12,007 bases of DNA from contig QFQB01000062.1 in assembly GCA_003241475.1 (NCBI GenBank), positions 1 to 12,007 of the forward strand, written 5' to 3'. The first letter of the stretch is position 1. Every line of letters begins with the position of its first letter. The notes beneath the pieces are model-generated. The model did no database searches, was not told the origin of the DNA, and saw nothing but the letters and a program-made list of their open reading frames with translations. Origin of the DNA: Micavibrio aeruginosavorus (GTDB lineage: Bacteria; Pseudomonadota; Alphaproteobacteria; Micavibrionales; Micavibrionaceae). Positions 5,786 through 11,662 of this stretch are shown here, piece by piece. The position numbers and the translations under genes were made by a program.

Positions 5786-5995
5786 CCGGATCAGTGTAAA
5801 AGCTGATCTGGGGCGTAGTAACCCCTTTTCCTGAGCGGCCAAGGTAACATCTGGCCGTCACCAATGATGTTGCTTTCTCGATCTCTGGTCGGGGAGGCAG
5901 CGAATACAATAGCGCAAGCAAATAAGCTGCGCCGTTCTCAGGACGGTTACTAACTCCCCGGTCATCAGAGAAATCTGATGGCCGTTACCGTTTCT
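5786..5995 (+). ncRNA. Tandem pseudoknot element, STAXI-like
   Basis: Three hairpins in the same orientation each have a loop complementary to bases just downstream. (1) Stem 5786-5794/5803-5811, loop AAAAG (5798-5802) with CTTTT (5825-5829). (2) Stem 5836-5841/5852-5857, loop GTAACATC (5844-5851) with GATGTTGC (5866-5873), 8 pairs with one G-T. (3) Stem 5960-5968/5975-5983, loop AGAAA (5969-5973) with TTTCT (5991-5995). After each stem comes a related GGCCGTnACC-like word. Between units 2 and 3, CGGGGAG (5890-5896) pairs with CTCCCCG (5954-5960) around an inner GCAGC/GCTGC stem. Repeated simple pseudoknots are the described layout of the STAXI motif of mobile elements; that assignment is from memory and not checked. 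It could act as RNA or as single-stranded DNA. GGGG/CCCC followed by TTTT (5810-5829) could also terminate transcription. Confidence 0.55.
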
Positions 5996-6013
5996 AACGA
6001 AAGGGAGATTGCC

Positions 6014-6598
6014 ATGAAGAAATTTAGTCCTGCATTGTTATTTGCATTAACAGATATACTCCTCGTTTCACAAGGTGCGCACGCGGCCGATATTCCTATG
6101 GGCTGTATGCCAAAAGAAAAGTTACAAGCACTTTTCAAAGAAAATCATCAGAGTTTTTTAGAGCAATTTATTAGAGGTACACCTAAAGGAGATTTTAAAA
6201 CCTCTGTTACAAGTAAATACGCCAATGGCGGCTATATTACAGGTGGGATTGGATACATCGTAGAAAGCAGAGAGGCAGAAGCCTGTGTAATTGCCAAAAC
6301 ACGTTTGGATCAAGGCCCAGGGAAAGATGAAGTTACAGTATCCACCCTACATGAATTTGCAGGGCATACCATGACCGCTGCAGAACATAAGAAAGTCGCA
6401 GGCATCGCATTAAAAGACCCTGCTGCACAAAGAGCAAAATGGATAAGTGAAGGTGTTACAGAAGAACAAGCAGACAGATGGCTAAAGGCCTTGAAAATGA
6501 TTGTTGATAGCCCAATGATGCCATACGAGGAAAGTATGAAACTGACTTATCGACTGTTACCCGATAAGGCCGTCATTGTTAAACGTAGCAGCTATTAA
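6014..6598 (+). CDS. Predicted secreted protein, 194 aa, unknown function
   Basis: Starting at ATG 6014 gives a signal peptide: MKKFSPALLFALTDILLVSQ then GAHA, with cleavage likely after residue 24 before ADIPMG. AAGGGAG at 6001-6007 is a good ribosome site for this start; an in-frame ATG at 5978 would add 12 residues, hide the signal and lie within the structured element. The mature protein (about 170 aa) is hydrophilic, with two Cys that could form a disulphide and a basic end (VIVKRSSY). I recognise no domain; the HEFAGH segment has one residue too many for an HEXXH metalloprotease. It should be periplasmic or extracellular. It lies directly behind the pseudoknot element and its 3' end overlaps the convergent leftward gene by 4 bases. 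Confidence 0.72.
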   Translation: MKKFSPALLFALTDILLVSQGAHAADIPMGCMPKEKLQALFKENHQSFLEQFIRGTPKGDFKTSVTSKYANGGYITGGIGYIVESREAEACVIAKTRLDQGPGKDEVTVSTLHEFAGHTMTAAEHKKVAGIALKDPAAQRAKWISEGVTEEQADRWLKALKMIVDSPMMPYEESMKLTYRLLPDKAVIVKRSSY

Positions 6599-6999
6599 AA
6601 AGACATACCCATTTCGGCAGTATGATTTATTGCTGGTTTATCAACTGCAGGGCTATTTGATTGCGGCGCGGTCTGCGCCTCCAGCCCACTAGTCTCAATG
6701 ATCTCACCAAACTTTTGTTGAAGGCCACTTTCACGGGCGGTATTATCATACTCTATTTTTTCTGCTTCGGTCTTTGGCCCACCGTTAGCGGACATCACGA
6801 TATATCGATCCCAACGAGCAATCGTTGCCGTATCATAACCTTCATCCAACCACTGCTGATGAATCCGTTCCTTATTATCATTATAGTATTTGCCAACATG
6901 CTCCATCTGGCGGCCGGTTAAGCGATATCCAGCAAAATTAATGATCTTCCCGCAGCCACACTTCCCTATCCTGCTGCGCAATGGCTTCGCTTGCGTCAC
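6595..6999 (-). CDS. Hypothetical protein, leftward, start uncertain (possible 3' half of a broken gene)
   Basis: The open frame is 134 codons from a GTG at 6999, but no ribosome site precedes that GTG and the frame overlaps the upstream gene by 62 bases. ATG 6906 would give 103 aa beginning MEHVGKYYNDNKERIHQQWL, also without a ribosome site. Residues just before that Met (NFAGYRLTGRQ) look protein-like and lie right after the other gene's stop, so the two ORFs may be halves of one gene separated by a one-base insertion. The product is hydrophilic, with a WLDEGYDTATIARWDRYIVM helical middle and a Pro/Ser/Ala-rich tail that is probably disordered. No known family recognised. It converges on the secreted-protein gene. 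Confidence 0.5.
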   Translation of the reverse strand: MTQAKPLRSRIGKCGCGKIINFAGYRLTGRQMEHVGKYYNDNKERIHQQWLDEGYDTATIARWDRYIVMSANGGPKTEAEKIEYDNTARESGLQQKFGEIIETSGLEAQTAPQSNSPAVDKPAINHTAEMGMSF

Positions 7000-7267
7000 T
7001 CAACGCTTCGCGCTGACGCTCTGCCTTAACTTCTTTCTCTTCTTCCAGAAATTTCAATCTCTGCTGATTGCCAGCCTCGATTTCACTTATCGCCGTTTTG
7101 AGACGGTATATATCGACGTAATTCCGCAGTTCCTGTGTCATTGGAATCTTGATCGTTGTTTCAGGATCATAGCCGGCGTCGGCCTTGATCACCGCGTCCG
7201 CCTTCTCAGTGCGAATGTCGTCTTCCGTTGGCTTACCATAAATCGTATCTGTATACAGATAGTTCAT
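6938..7267 (-). CDS. Hypothetical coiled-coil protein, 109 aa (possible 5' half of a broken gene)
   Basis: The ORF starts at ATG 7267 (MNYLYTDTIYGKPTEDDIRT), with AGG only four bases upstream of the start and inside a hairpin. Residues about 60-105 (AISEIEAGNQQRLKFLEEEK onward) are rich in Glu, Lys, Gln and Ala with heptad spacing, indicating a coiled coil. No recognised domain, signal or membrane segment. The frame stops at 6938-6940, in the middle of what looks like continuous coding sequence; skipping one base just before the stop would join it to the next leftward ORF as a protein of roughly 225 aa (REVWLRE then NFAGYRLTGRQ). The gene is divergent from the Fic gene across a palindrome-rich promoter region. 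Confidence 0.55.
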   Translation of the reverse strand: MNYLYTDTIYGKPTEDDIRTEKADAVIKADAGYDPETTIKIPMTQELRNYVDIYRLKTAISEIEAGNQQRLKFLEEEKEVKAERQREALSDASEAIAQQDREVWLREDH

Positions 7268-7288
7268 ACTGCCTAGAATAGGCAGTAT
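7266..7288. promoter_or_regulatory. 10-bp-arm inverted repeat overlapping the leftward start codon
   Basis: ATACTGCCTA (7266-7275), GAA, TAGGCAGTAT (7279-7288) is a perfect inverted repeat with a 3-base spacer. It reaches two bases into the leftward ATG (7265-7267) and contains the only possible ribosome site of that gene. As DNA it looks like an operator; as RNA it would hide the start. Its half-site TAGGCAGTAT resembles TAGACAGTCT in the palindrome at 7369-7385. Confidence 0.6.
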
Positions 7289-7368
7289 TGATTAACATAA
7301 TATTGACCAATTAACTATTTTTAGCCTGATCCTCATTTATTTAGAGTTTCAGATGCTTAACTCCCATA

Positions 7369-7385
7369 AATTAGACAGTCTAATT
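7369..7385. promoter_or_regulatory. Perfect 17-bp palindrome, candidate operator for the Fic gene
   Basis: AATTAGACAGTCTAATT is perfectly symmetrical about A7377. It lies in the 215-base divergent region between the leftward coiled-coil ORF and the Fic gene, about 75 bases upstream of the Fic -10 box. It shares TAGRCAGT with the inverted repeat at 7266-7288, so one regulator may bind both; the AbiEi-like domain of the Fic protein is a candidate by analogy with antitoxin autoregulation. Confidence 0.5.
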
Positions 7386-7457
7386 CCTTAAATCCTATAA
7401 ATTTCTTCTATTCCTCGAAAATTGCAGTTTCTTAGAGCTAAAACCCCAAAAATTTAG

Positions 7458-7463
7458 TATAAT
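7458..7463 (+). promoter_or_regulatory. Consensus -10 box of the Fic gene
   Basis: TATAAT lies 19 bases before the ATG at 7483. At the usual spacing no good -35 box is present, hinting at a weak or activator-dependent promoter. Transcription from about 7470 would leave a leader of only about 13 bases that still carries the AGAGGA ribosome site (7470-7475). Confidence 0.5.
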
Positions 7464-7482
7464 GACTTAAGAGGATCGAGAT

Positions 7483-8985
7483 ATGCCCCACTTTCCTATC
7501 GAAACCATGCCGGAAGCCTTTGTATCAACGTCTGCCACTTCGCAGGTCGTTACTCTGGCCGTGGCTGCGGGGATGCTGCGCAAGCTTGGCTCCAGACTTT
7601 ATACCAAAAATCTGTCTGATACGCCGGAAGCGATCGTGCGGCGGAATTGGTATTACATCGTCAAAGGTTATTATCCCGATGCCCTGATCGCCGACCGCAC
7701 AGCACTGGAGAACAAACCCGCTGCTGATGGATCGGTCTTTATTATCTCCAAAAAGAAGCGCCCCATTAAATTGCCCGGTCTGACTTTCAGGCCGCGCAAA
7801 GGGCCAGCAGCATTGGAAAGTGATCTTCCTTTCGCGGGCGGCGCCAGATTGTCGTCCACGGCGCGCGCCTTCTTAGAGAATATGCAGCCCTCCCGATCAA
7901 GGGATGGATCTGTCCCGCGGACGTTGGCGAAGGCTCAACTCGAAGAACGGTTAGACGCGATTATCCGGAATGGTGGTGACACAGCAGCGAACCAGATCCG
8001 CGACGATGCTAAGGCAATCTCTAAAAAGCTCGGCCTGCAGGAAGAATATAAAAAGCTGGATGAATTGATTGGCCGCCTGTTGGGAACACGCGACGGAAAC
8101 GTGGTAAGCCCCATTGCTTCGGCGCGCGTCGCGGGTAAACCCTATGACCCTGATCGGATTACCCTGTTTGAAACGCTGTTCACAGAGCTGCGAAACACAG
8201 CCCCTTCCTATCGACCAGCCAAAGCCCCCTCGCCGCAGGAAAACGCCAATCTGTCTTTCTTTGAAGCCTATTTTTCCAATTTCATTGAAGGGACAGAATT
8301 TGAAGTTGAAGAAGCGATCGACGTTGTATTCAACGGTCGTATTCCACAAGACCGGCCAGAAGATGCTCACGACGTTCTCGGGACATACAGGATCGCTGCC
8401 GACAGGCAGGCGCTATCAACGCCGCCACAGAACTTTGAGCATTTCATCAGATTACTATGCCAACGGCATCACATGATAATGGAATCCAGACCAGATAAAT
8501 TGCCTGGACGATTCAAAGTAAAATCCAATCGCGCCGGCAGCACAGTCTTTGTTGCACCGGATCTGGTCTTAGGAACCCTTGAAAAGGGATACGGTTTTTA
8601 TGAGGGGCTGGAAACGCCGCTGCATAAAGCTGTCTATATGATGTTTCTAATCAGTGAAATTCATCCCTTTGCTGATGGCAATGGCCGGACAGCGCGGATC
8701 ATGATGAACGCGGAGCTGGTAGCCGGTGGCGAGCAGAAAATAATCATACCGATCGTTTACAGGAACAATTATCTAAGCGCCTTGAAAGCCATGACGCATA
8801 ATGCAAATCCGATCCCTCTAATCAGGATGCTGGATTTCGCTCAGCGATACACGCAGGCCGTCCAATGGCAGGAATTTGATATGGCACGCAGCATACTTAA
8901 TACTACCCATGCCTTTATGGACGCAAACGAGGCTGAGGAAGAAGGGGTTAGACTGGTTCTTCCCCGAACCTATACCGCGCAGTAA
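7483..8985 (+). CDS. Fic-family protein with AbiEi-like N-terminal domain, 500 aa
   Basis: The Fic motif HPFADGNGRTAR starts at H394 and is intact, so AMP (or other NMP) transfer to a target hydroxyl is expected. The inhibitory motif (S/T)xxxE(G/N) is present upstream as S265-NFI-E269-G270, marking a class II Fic protein held off by its own N-terminal helix. Residues about 15-140 (GMLRKLGSRLYTKNLSDTPE through LSSTARAFLENM) resemble the AbiEi-type antitoxin/winged-helix domain, followed by a helical linker with a GTRDGN segment. The AGAGGA ribosome site fixes ATG 7483. It stands alone, with convergent genes downstream. Self-inhibition plus a possible DNA-binding domain suggests a self-contained toxin-antitoxin-like or host-signalling protein; the target is unknown. 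Family and catalytic site are near certain, the N-terminal domain likely. Confidence 0.93.
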   Translation: MPHFPIETMPEAFVSTSATSQVVTLAVAAGMLRKLGSRLYTKNLSDTPEAIVRRNWYYIVKGYYPDALIADRTALENKPAADGSVFIISKKKRPIKLPGLTFRPRKGPAALESDLPFAGGARLSSTARAFLENMQPSRSRDGSVPRTLAKAQLEERLDAIIRNGGDTAANQIRDDAKAISKKLGLQEEYKKLDELIGRLLGTRDGNVVSPIASARVAGKPYDPDRITLFETLFTELRNTAPSYRPAKAPSPQENANLSFFEAYFSNFIEGTEFEVEEAIDVVFNGRIPQDRPEDAHDVLGTYRIAADRQALSTPPQNFEHFIRLLCQRHHMIMESRPDKLPGRFKVKSNRAGSTVFVAPDLVLGTLEKGYGFYEGLETPLHKAVYMMFLISEIHPFADGNGRTARIMMNAELVAGGEQKIIIPIVYRNNYLSALKAMTHNANPIPLIRMLDFAQRYTQAVQWQEFDMARSILNTTHAFMDANEAEEEGVRLVLPRTYTAQ

Positions 8986-9000
8986 AGCCATAGCACCTTC

Positions 9001-9549
9001 TTAGAAGGGAATCCCATCGTCATATTCATCGACAGTGGAACGGCCCGACTTTTCTTCTTGCTCGTACAATTTCTGTATCTCTGCCGGAACATTCCAAGTT
9101 CTTTTTATTTGTGATGAAAGGCCGTTGACGATCATTTCAACTTCCATATCCGTCATATATTGAAGATCTGGATGAATACGTTTAGGACACTGTGCATATT
9201 CGTAGATTATCCTATCAATATCGATAACCATACAAACACGGGTTCCGCAGTCACTAAAGCCCATAACAATGTCCTGCTTAGGATCAGGGTCATGCAAAGG
9301 TGCAAAAGCTGCTACTTCATATAATGTCTGGATTCTTCTTGGCACTCTCCATTTCTGGCGAATCCTCGGCACTAATAGCTTCCGGGAAATATATTCAATT
9401 TCTTCCGTGACGGTATAAAATCTCGATCCGTTATGTCTGGGAGAATGGCGCGCAAATTCGTATATGATCCTGTCAATATTAAGAACCATAGTTACGCTTA
9501 ATCCGTCTTCGCTGATTTCTGCAAGTGCTTTATTAAATTGATAAGTCAT
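9001..9549 (-). CDS. Duplicated-domain protein A, 182 aa, unknown function
   Basis: Two copies of the same domain of about 65 residues occur at 12-78 and 98-163. Shared features are DG or CG, then V.MV..(N/D)IDRIIYE(F/Y)A, a variable loop, a helix with E.E.I...L...I, and a W.VP..IQ.LYE ending. The last 19 residues are acidic (VDEYDDGIPF). No signal peptide or membrane segment. I recognise no named family. GGAGGG lies about 9 bases before ATG 9549, a good ribosome site. The neighbouring gene at 10209 encodes a paralogue with the same two-copy plan, transcribed in the same direction 141 bases upstream. The conserved Asp-Arg and Tyr-Glu could be structural or binding residues. The stop lies 15 bases from the convergent Fic gene's stop. 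Confidence 0.75.
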   Translation of the reverse strand: MTYQFNKALAEISEDGLSVTMVLNIDRIIYEFARHSPRHNGSRFYTVTEEIEYISRKLLVPRIRQKWRVPRRIQTLYEVAAFAPLHDPDPKQDIVMGFSDCGTRVCMVIDIDRIIYEYAQCPKRIHPDLQYMTDMEVEMIVNGLSSQIKRTWNVPAEIQKLYEQEEKSGRSTVDEYDDGIPF

Positions 9550-9690
9550 GGTTCGATCCCTCCATAAAATAAATTGTCCATGAGGTTTGTGATTTCCTCA
9601 TGATTTCATTTGGTGCGGAATACACGCACTTGTGACCAAACCATACTGGTTGCGAAGCGTTACGAATCCTTCGATCGCTTCTATCAATGA
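9550..9690. other. Hairpin-rich spacer between the two paralogues
   Basis: 141 bases with several inverted repeats: CATGAGG/CCTCATG (9579-9585, 9596-9602), GTGCG/CGCAC nested within TTTGGT/ACCAAA (about 9608-9640), and GAAGCG/CGCTTC (9654-9659, 9676-9681). None is followed by a T-run on the minus strand. They could separate expression of the two paralogues. It has a tRNA-like density of stems, but no cloverleaf or TTC arm, so no tRNA is called. Confidence 0.4.
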
Positions 9691-10209
9691 TTAAAAAGCA
9701 CCCTCCCTTTCTTTAGAAACATTCTTATTTGAATACAGGCGCGCAATCTCATCCGGCATTTGCCAGAGATCCCGCACTATTTCTGCAATAGCGCCTGATA
9801 AAAGCATGGAAACTTCTGTATTTGGGTCTAACCGAATTGATCCTGGCTCAAGGTCTGCATAAAGAAGGTATTCATAGACAACCCTATCTACGTCCAAAAC
9901 CATTTCCACCGCCAAACCGTCAGCAGAAAACACAGGCATGGGATCAACGGCTCCGGATGAGGATTCATGCGAGGAACCAGCATAAAGAGCTTTGATTGGT
10001 TCCGGCACAGACCAAAATTGCCACACATACTTGGAAACAATGTCTTTAATCAGCCCTTCGATGATCTCTTTGGCAGATTTCTTCGTTCCGTTTGAAGCCT
10101 TATAAATGCGCGCGTATTCGTAGACCGCTCGATCGACATTCACGAGCATACGGACACTGCGCCCATCGGGATTGATTTTTGGTGGAAGTTTCAAGAACAG
10201 TGATGACAT
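9691..10209 (-). CDS. Duplicated-domain protein B, 172 aa, paralogue of protein A
   Basis: Two domain copies occur at about 12-77 and 94-160: DGRSVRMLVNVDRAVYEYAR with ending FWSVPEPIKALYA, and DGLAVEMVLDVDRVVYEYLL with ending LWQMPDEIARLYS. The linker (SSHESSSGAVDP) is Ser-rich and the basic tail short. Order and spacing of conserved residues match protein A, so an internally duplicated ancestor was probably duplicated again. AGGAGGGG directly before ATG 10209 is a very strong ribosome site. A good leftward promoter lies upstream at 10319-10347. Cytosolic by sequence, no catalytic motif recognised. The DR.(V/I)YE core followed by helices suggests a small alpha/beta binding domain, possibly for protein or DNA contacts; this is a guess. 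Confidence 0.75.
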   Translation of the reverse strand: MSSLFLKLPPKINPDGRSVRMLVNVDRAVYEYARIYKASNGTKKSAKEIIEGLIKDIVSKYVWQFWSVPEPIKALYAGSSHESSSGAVDPMPVFSADGLAVEMVLDVDRVVYEYLLYADLEPGSIRLDPNTEVSMLLSGAIAEIVRDLWQMPDEIARLYSNKNVSKEREGAF

Positions 10210-10246
10210 TGCCCCTCCTCTATCCGAAGAATCAATAACTAGCCGT

Positions 10247-10264
10247 CGCAGGAAATCCTCTGCG
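10247..10264 (-). repeat. Hairpin in the leader of protein B
   Basis: CGCAG (10247-10251) and CTGCG (10260-10264) form a short GC-rich stem in the untranslated leader between promoter and ribosome site. AGGA/TCCT inside offers an alternative pairing. The wider 10210-10394 gap has no supportable gene. Confidence 0.3.
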
Positions 10265-10318
10265 GCGTGCGGCCATCAAGTGATGGAAATAAAAACAGAT
10301 TTTCGTGAATGTTTCACT

Positions 10319-10347
10319 ATAATGCACTGCATCATAGCTTATGTCAA
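10319..10347 (-). promoter_or_regulatory. Leftward sigma70-type promoter for the paralogue genes
   Basis: On the minus strand TTGACA (10347-10342) is followed after 17 bases by CATTAT (10324-10319); TATAGT at 20-base spacing overlaps. The leader to ATG 10209 would be about 100 bases. The first ten bases, TTGACATAAG, are identical to the rightward promoter at 222. Confidence 0.55.
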
Positions 10348-10394
10348 CGAATTTTTAACCAATTAAAATTTTTCTGAATTGGATCGGCTTTGCC

Positions 10395-10859
10395 CTAATA
10401 GAAAAACTGGCCCAAGTAATTTCCATCGACCCACATTTTGATGTAACTCGGTTTCGTACGACGAACGGCTTCATACCGATCACAAGATTGATTCCAGTAG
10501 CGTTCACATTTTATTTTTTCACAATGGCCTGTCACAAAAAATCCATTTTTTTGACTCTGCTCTAAACGATAACCTTCCTTACAAGGTTCAAAATATTCGT
10601 AGCCCATTTGATAATGTCCGCTCGATCCCTTTCCATCTGGGCCGGTCGTGCATGAAGATAATTCGGGAAGCGGTGGCTTGTCGTGTTTAATTCTATGCTT
10701 GAAGGCACTATACGCTGCGGAACATCCCGTTGGAAATCCTCCAGGCAGGCATAGCCAGATTGCACAATCGGCTTCTGATACGGCGTGTACCGGTTTTGCG
10801 AATACACTCGTACACAAGGCAAATAAAATTACAAAAAAACATAAATTGGTACGCACCAA
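10395..10859 (-). CDS. Secreted Cys-rich conjugation-associated protein (TraL-like, tentative)
   Basis: The GTG start at 10859 is chosen because GGAG lies 9 bases upstream and no in-frame ATG exists nearby. Residues 1-26 form a signal peptide (MVRTNLCFFVILFALCTSVF, cleavage near PVHA). The mature part has eight Cys (C32, C37, C46, C70, C93, C113, C118, C126), suggesting disulphides and a periplasmic or envelope location. The CAIWLCLPGGFPTGCSAAYS and PPLPELSSC segments match a small protein I remember from alphaproteobacterial conjugation loci, sometimes labelled TraL; that is recollection, not a search. It is divergent from the VirB1-like gene across a short region with a palindromic site, supporting a link to transfer. 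Its biochemical role is unknown. Confidence 0.7.
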   Translation of the reverse strand: MVRTNLCFFVILFALCTSVFAKPVHAVSEADCAIWLCLPGGFPTGCSAAYSAFKHRIKHDKPPLPELSSCTTGPDGKGSSGHYQMGYEYFEPCKEGYRLEQSQKNGFFVTGHCEKIKCERYWNQSCDRYEAVRRTKPSYIKMWVDGNYLGQFFY

Positions 10860-10894
10860 GCATTACTCCTATATTATTTTTATAATGAGGCGAT

Positions 10895-10910
10895 GGATTT
10901 TATAAAATCC
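10895..10910. promoter_or_regulatory. 16-bp palindrome in the divergent T4SS promoter region
   Basis: GGATTTTATAAAATCC is perfectly symmetrical and lies between the leftward Cys-rich gene and the rightward VirB1-like gene (90 bases apart). TTGACT (10914-10919) and TATAAA (10929-10934) nearby are promoter-like words, but their mutual spacing is too short to be one promoter. A shared operator for both genes is inferred. Confidence 0.45.
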
Positions 10911-10949
10911 CTATTGACTCTCTGCAAGTATAAATTGTAAGGACGCCTC

Positions 10950-11519
10950 ATGCGTTCACTGTTTTCAATAATCATTACGATCTGCTTTGCAGCCTCAACG
11001 CCTGCAAATGCAACGGTCATGGAATTTAAACGTGACGGAACCATGACCGTTTATCCAGCTGTTGACGCGCTCTCTTTTAAAAGACACGCAAAATTCGTAT
11101 CTCCATCTATTCCTGCTGATATACCCGCAGATATAGATAGCATTGTAGAAATGGCATCGGAAAAATACGGTGTTTCAGCTGATCTTATACATGCCATGAT
11201 CCAAACTGAATCAGATTACGATGTTTTTGCCGTTTCCAACAAAGGTGCGATGGGCTTAATGCAGCTTATGCCGGAAACTGCTAAAGAATATGGGGTTATT
11301 GATCCCTTTAATGCCGCATCGAATGTTGATGCAGGCACCAATTTGATGAGTTCACTTCTCAAGAAATACAATTCAGACACCAGACTTGCACTGGCCGCAT
11401 ATAATGCCGGTACAGGTTCTGTGTCAAAATATAATGGAATACCGCCGTACAAAGAAACAATCGAGTACATCGGAAAGATAGAAAAAAACTTAGGGTGGCA
11501 GATTGATTCGAAATTGTAA
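10950..11519 (+). CDS. virB1: VirB1-like lytic transglycosylase
   Basis: A signal peptide (MRSLFSIIITICFAASTPAN-A, residues 1-21) is followed by a short linker and an SLT lysozyme-like domain at about 62-178. Catalytic E87 lies in MIQTESDYD; the GAMGLMQLMP block (99-108), YNAG (151-154) and the end GIPPYKETIEYI are family landmarks. Such enzymes cut the glycan strands of peptidoglycan in the periplasm to let the T4SS channel assemble. AAGGA at 10939-10943 supports ATG 10950. It is the first rightward transfer gene, 143 bases upstream of the pilin gene, which has its own promoter. The domain call is firm; the virB1 name rests on context, since this lacks the long C-terminal part of Agrobacterium VirB1. 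Confidence 0.92.
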   Translation: MRSLFSIIITICFAASTPANATVMEFKRDGTMTVYPAVDALSFKRHAKFVSPSIPADIPADIDSIVEMASEKYGVSADLIHAMIQTESDYDVFAVSNKGAMGLMQLMPETAKEYGVIDPFNAASNVDAGTNLMSSLLKKYNSDTRLALAAYNAGTGSVSKYNGIPPYKETIEYIGKIEKNLGWQIDSKL

Positions 11520-11578
11520 AAATGGCGCAAATGTGAATTGCAAAGCAAAAGTCAACATTTGAAAAAATTTACAAACAA

Positions 11579-11600
11579 TTTTGTTCTGTACATAACAAAA
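11579..11600. promoter_or_regulatory. 22-bp near-perfect palindrome upstream of the pilin promoter
   Basis: TTTTGTT-C-TGTACA-T-AACAAAA has ten matching pairs and one mismatched pair. It ends 5 bases before the -35 box of the promoter at 11606-11634, with its centre about 50 bases upstream of the likely start of transcription. That position suits a dimeric activator, for example of LuxR type; the regulator is not in the window as far as I can tell. Confidence 0.55.
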
Positions 11601-11605
11601 CGAAT

Positions 11606-11634
11606 CTGACACGCTAGGTTCATACTTTTAAAAT
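11606..11634 (+). promoter_or_regulatory. Promoter of the T4SS pilin operon
   Basis: CTGACA (5/6 to TTGACA) is followed after 17 bases by TAAAAT (11629-11634, 5/6 to TATAAT). Transcription would start near 11641 and leave a leader of about 22 bases with GAGAGGGA as ribosome site for ATG 11663. Confidence 0.6.
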
Positions 11635-11662
11635 TTTATTAACGACGGATCGAGAGGGAAAC

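Noticed and set aside
5858..5965. Leftward 35-codon ORF inside the pseudoknot element
   Set aside because: No ribosome site, and the sequence is fully explained by paired bases; I treat it as a chance ORF over a structured element.
6014..6598. HEXXH metalloprotease motif in the secreted protein
   Set aside because: The segment is HEFAGH, with three residues between HE and H, not two, and no third ligand is evident.
6661..7276. Rightward ORFs opposite the leftward unknown genes
   Set aside because: They are shadows of the leftward frames, lack ribosome sites and have hydrophobic, low-complexity translations.
9608..9690. Possible tRNA between the two paralogues
   Set aside because: Several stems are present but no complete cloverleaf, no TTC arm and no CCA-compatible acceptor stem.
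10172..10366. Rightward 64-codon ORF over the promoter of the paralogue genes
   Set aside because: Overlaps the 5' end, ribosome site and promoter of the leftward gene and has no ribosome site itself.
10648..10905. Rightward ORF opposite the secreted Cys-rich protein
   Set aside because: Antisense shadow; the leftward frame has a signal peptide, regular Cys pattern and ribosome site.
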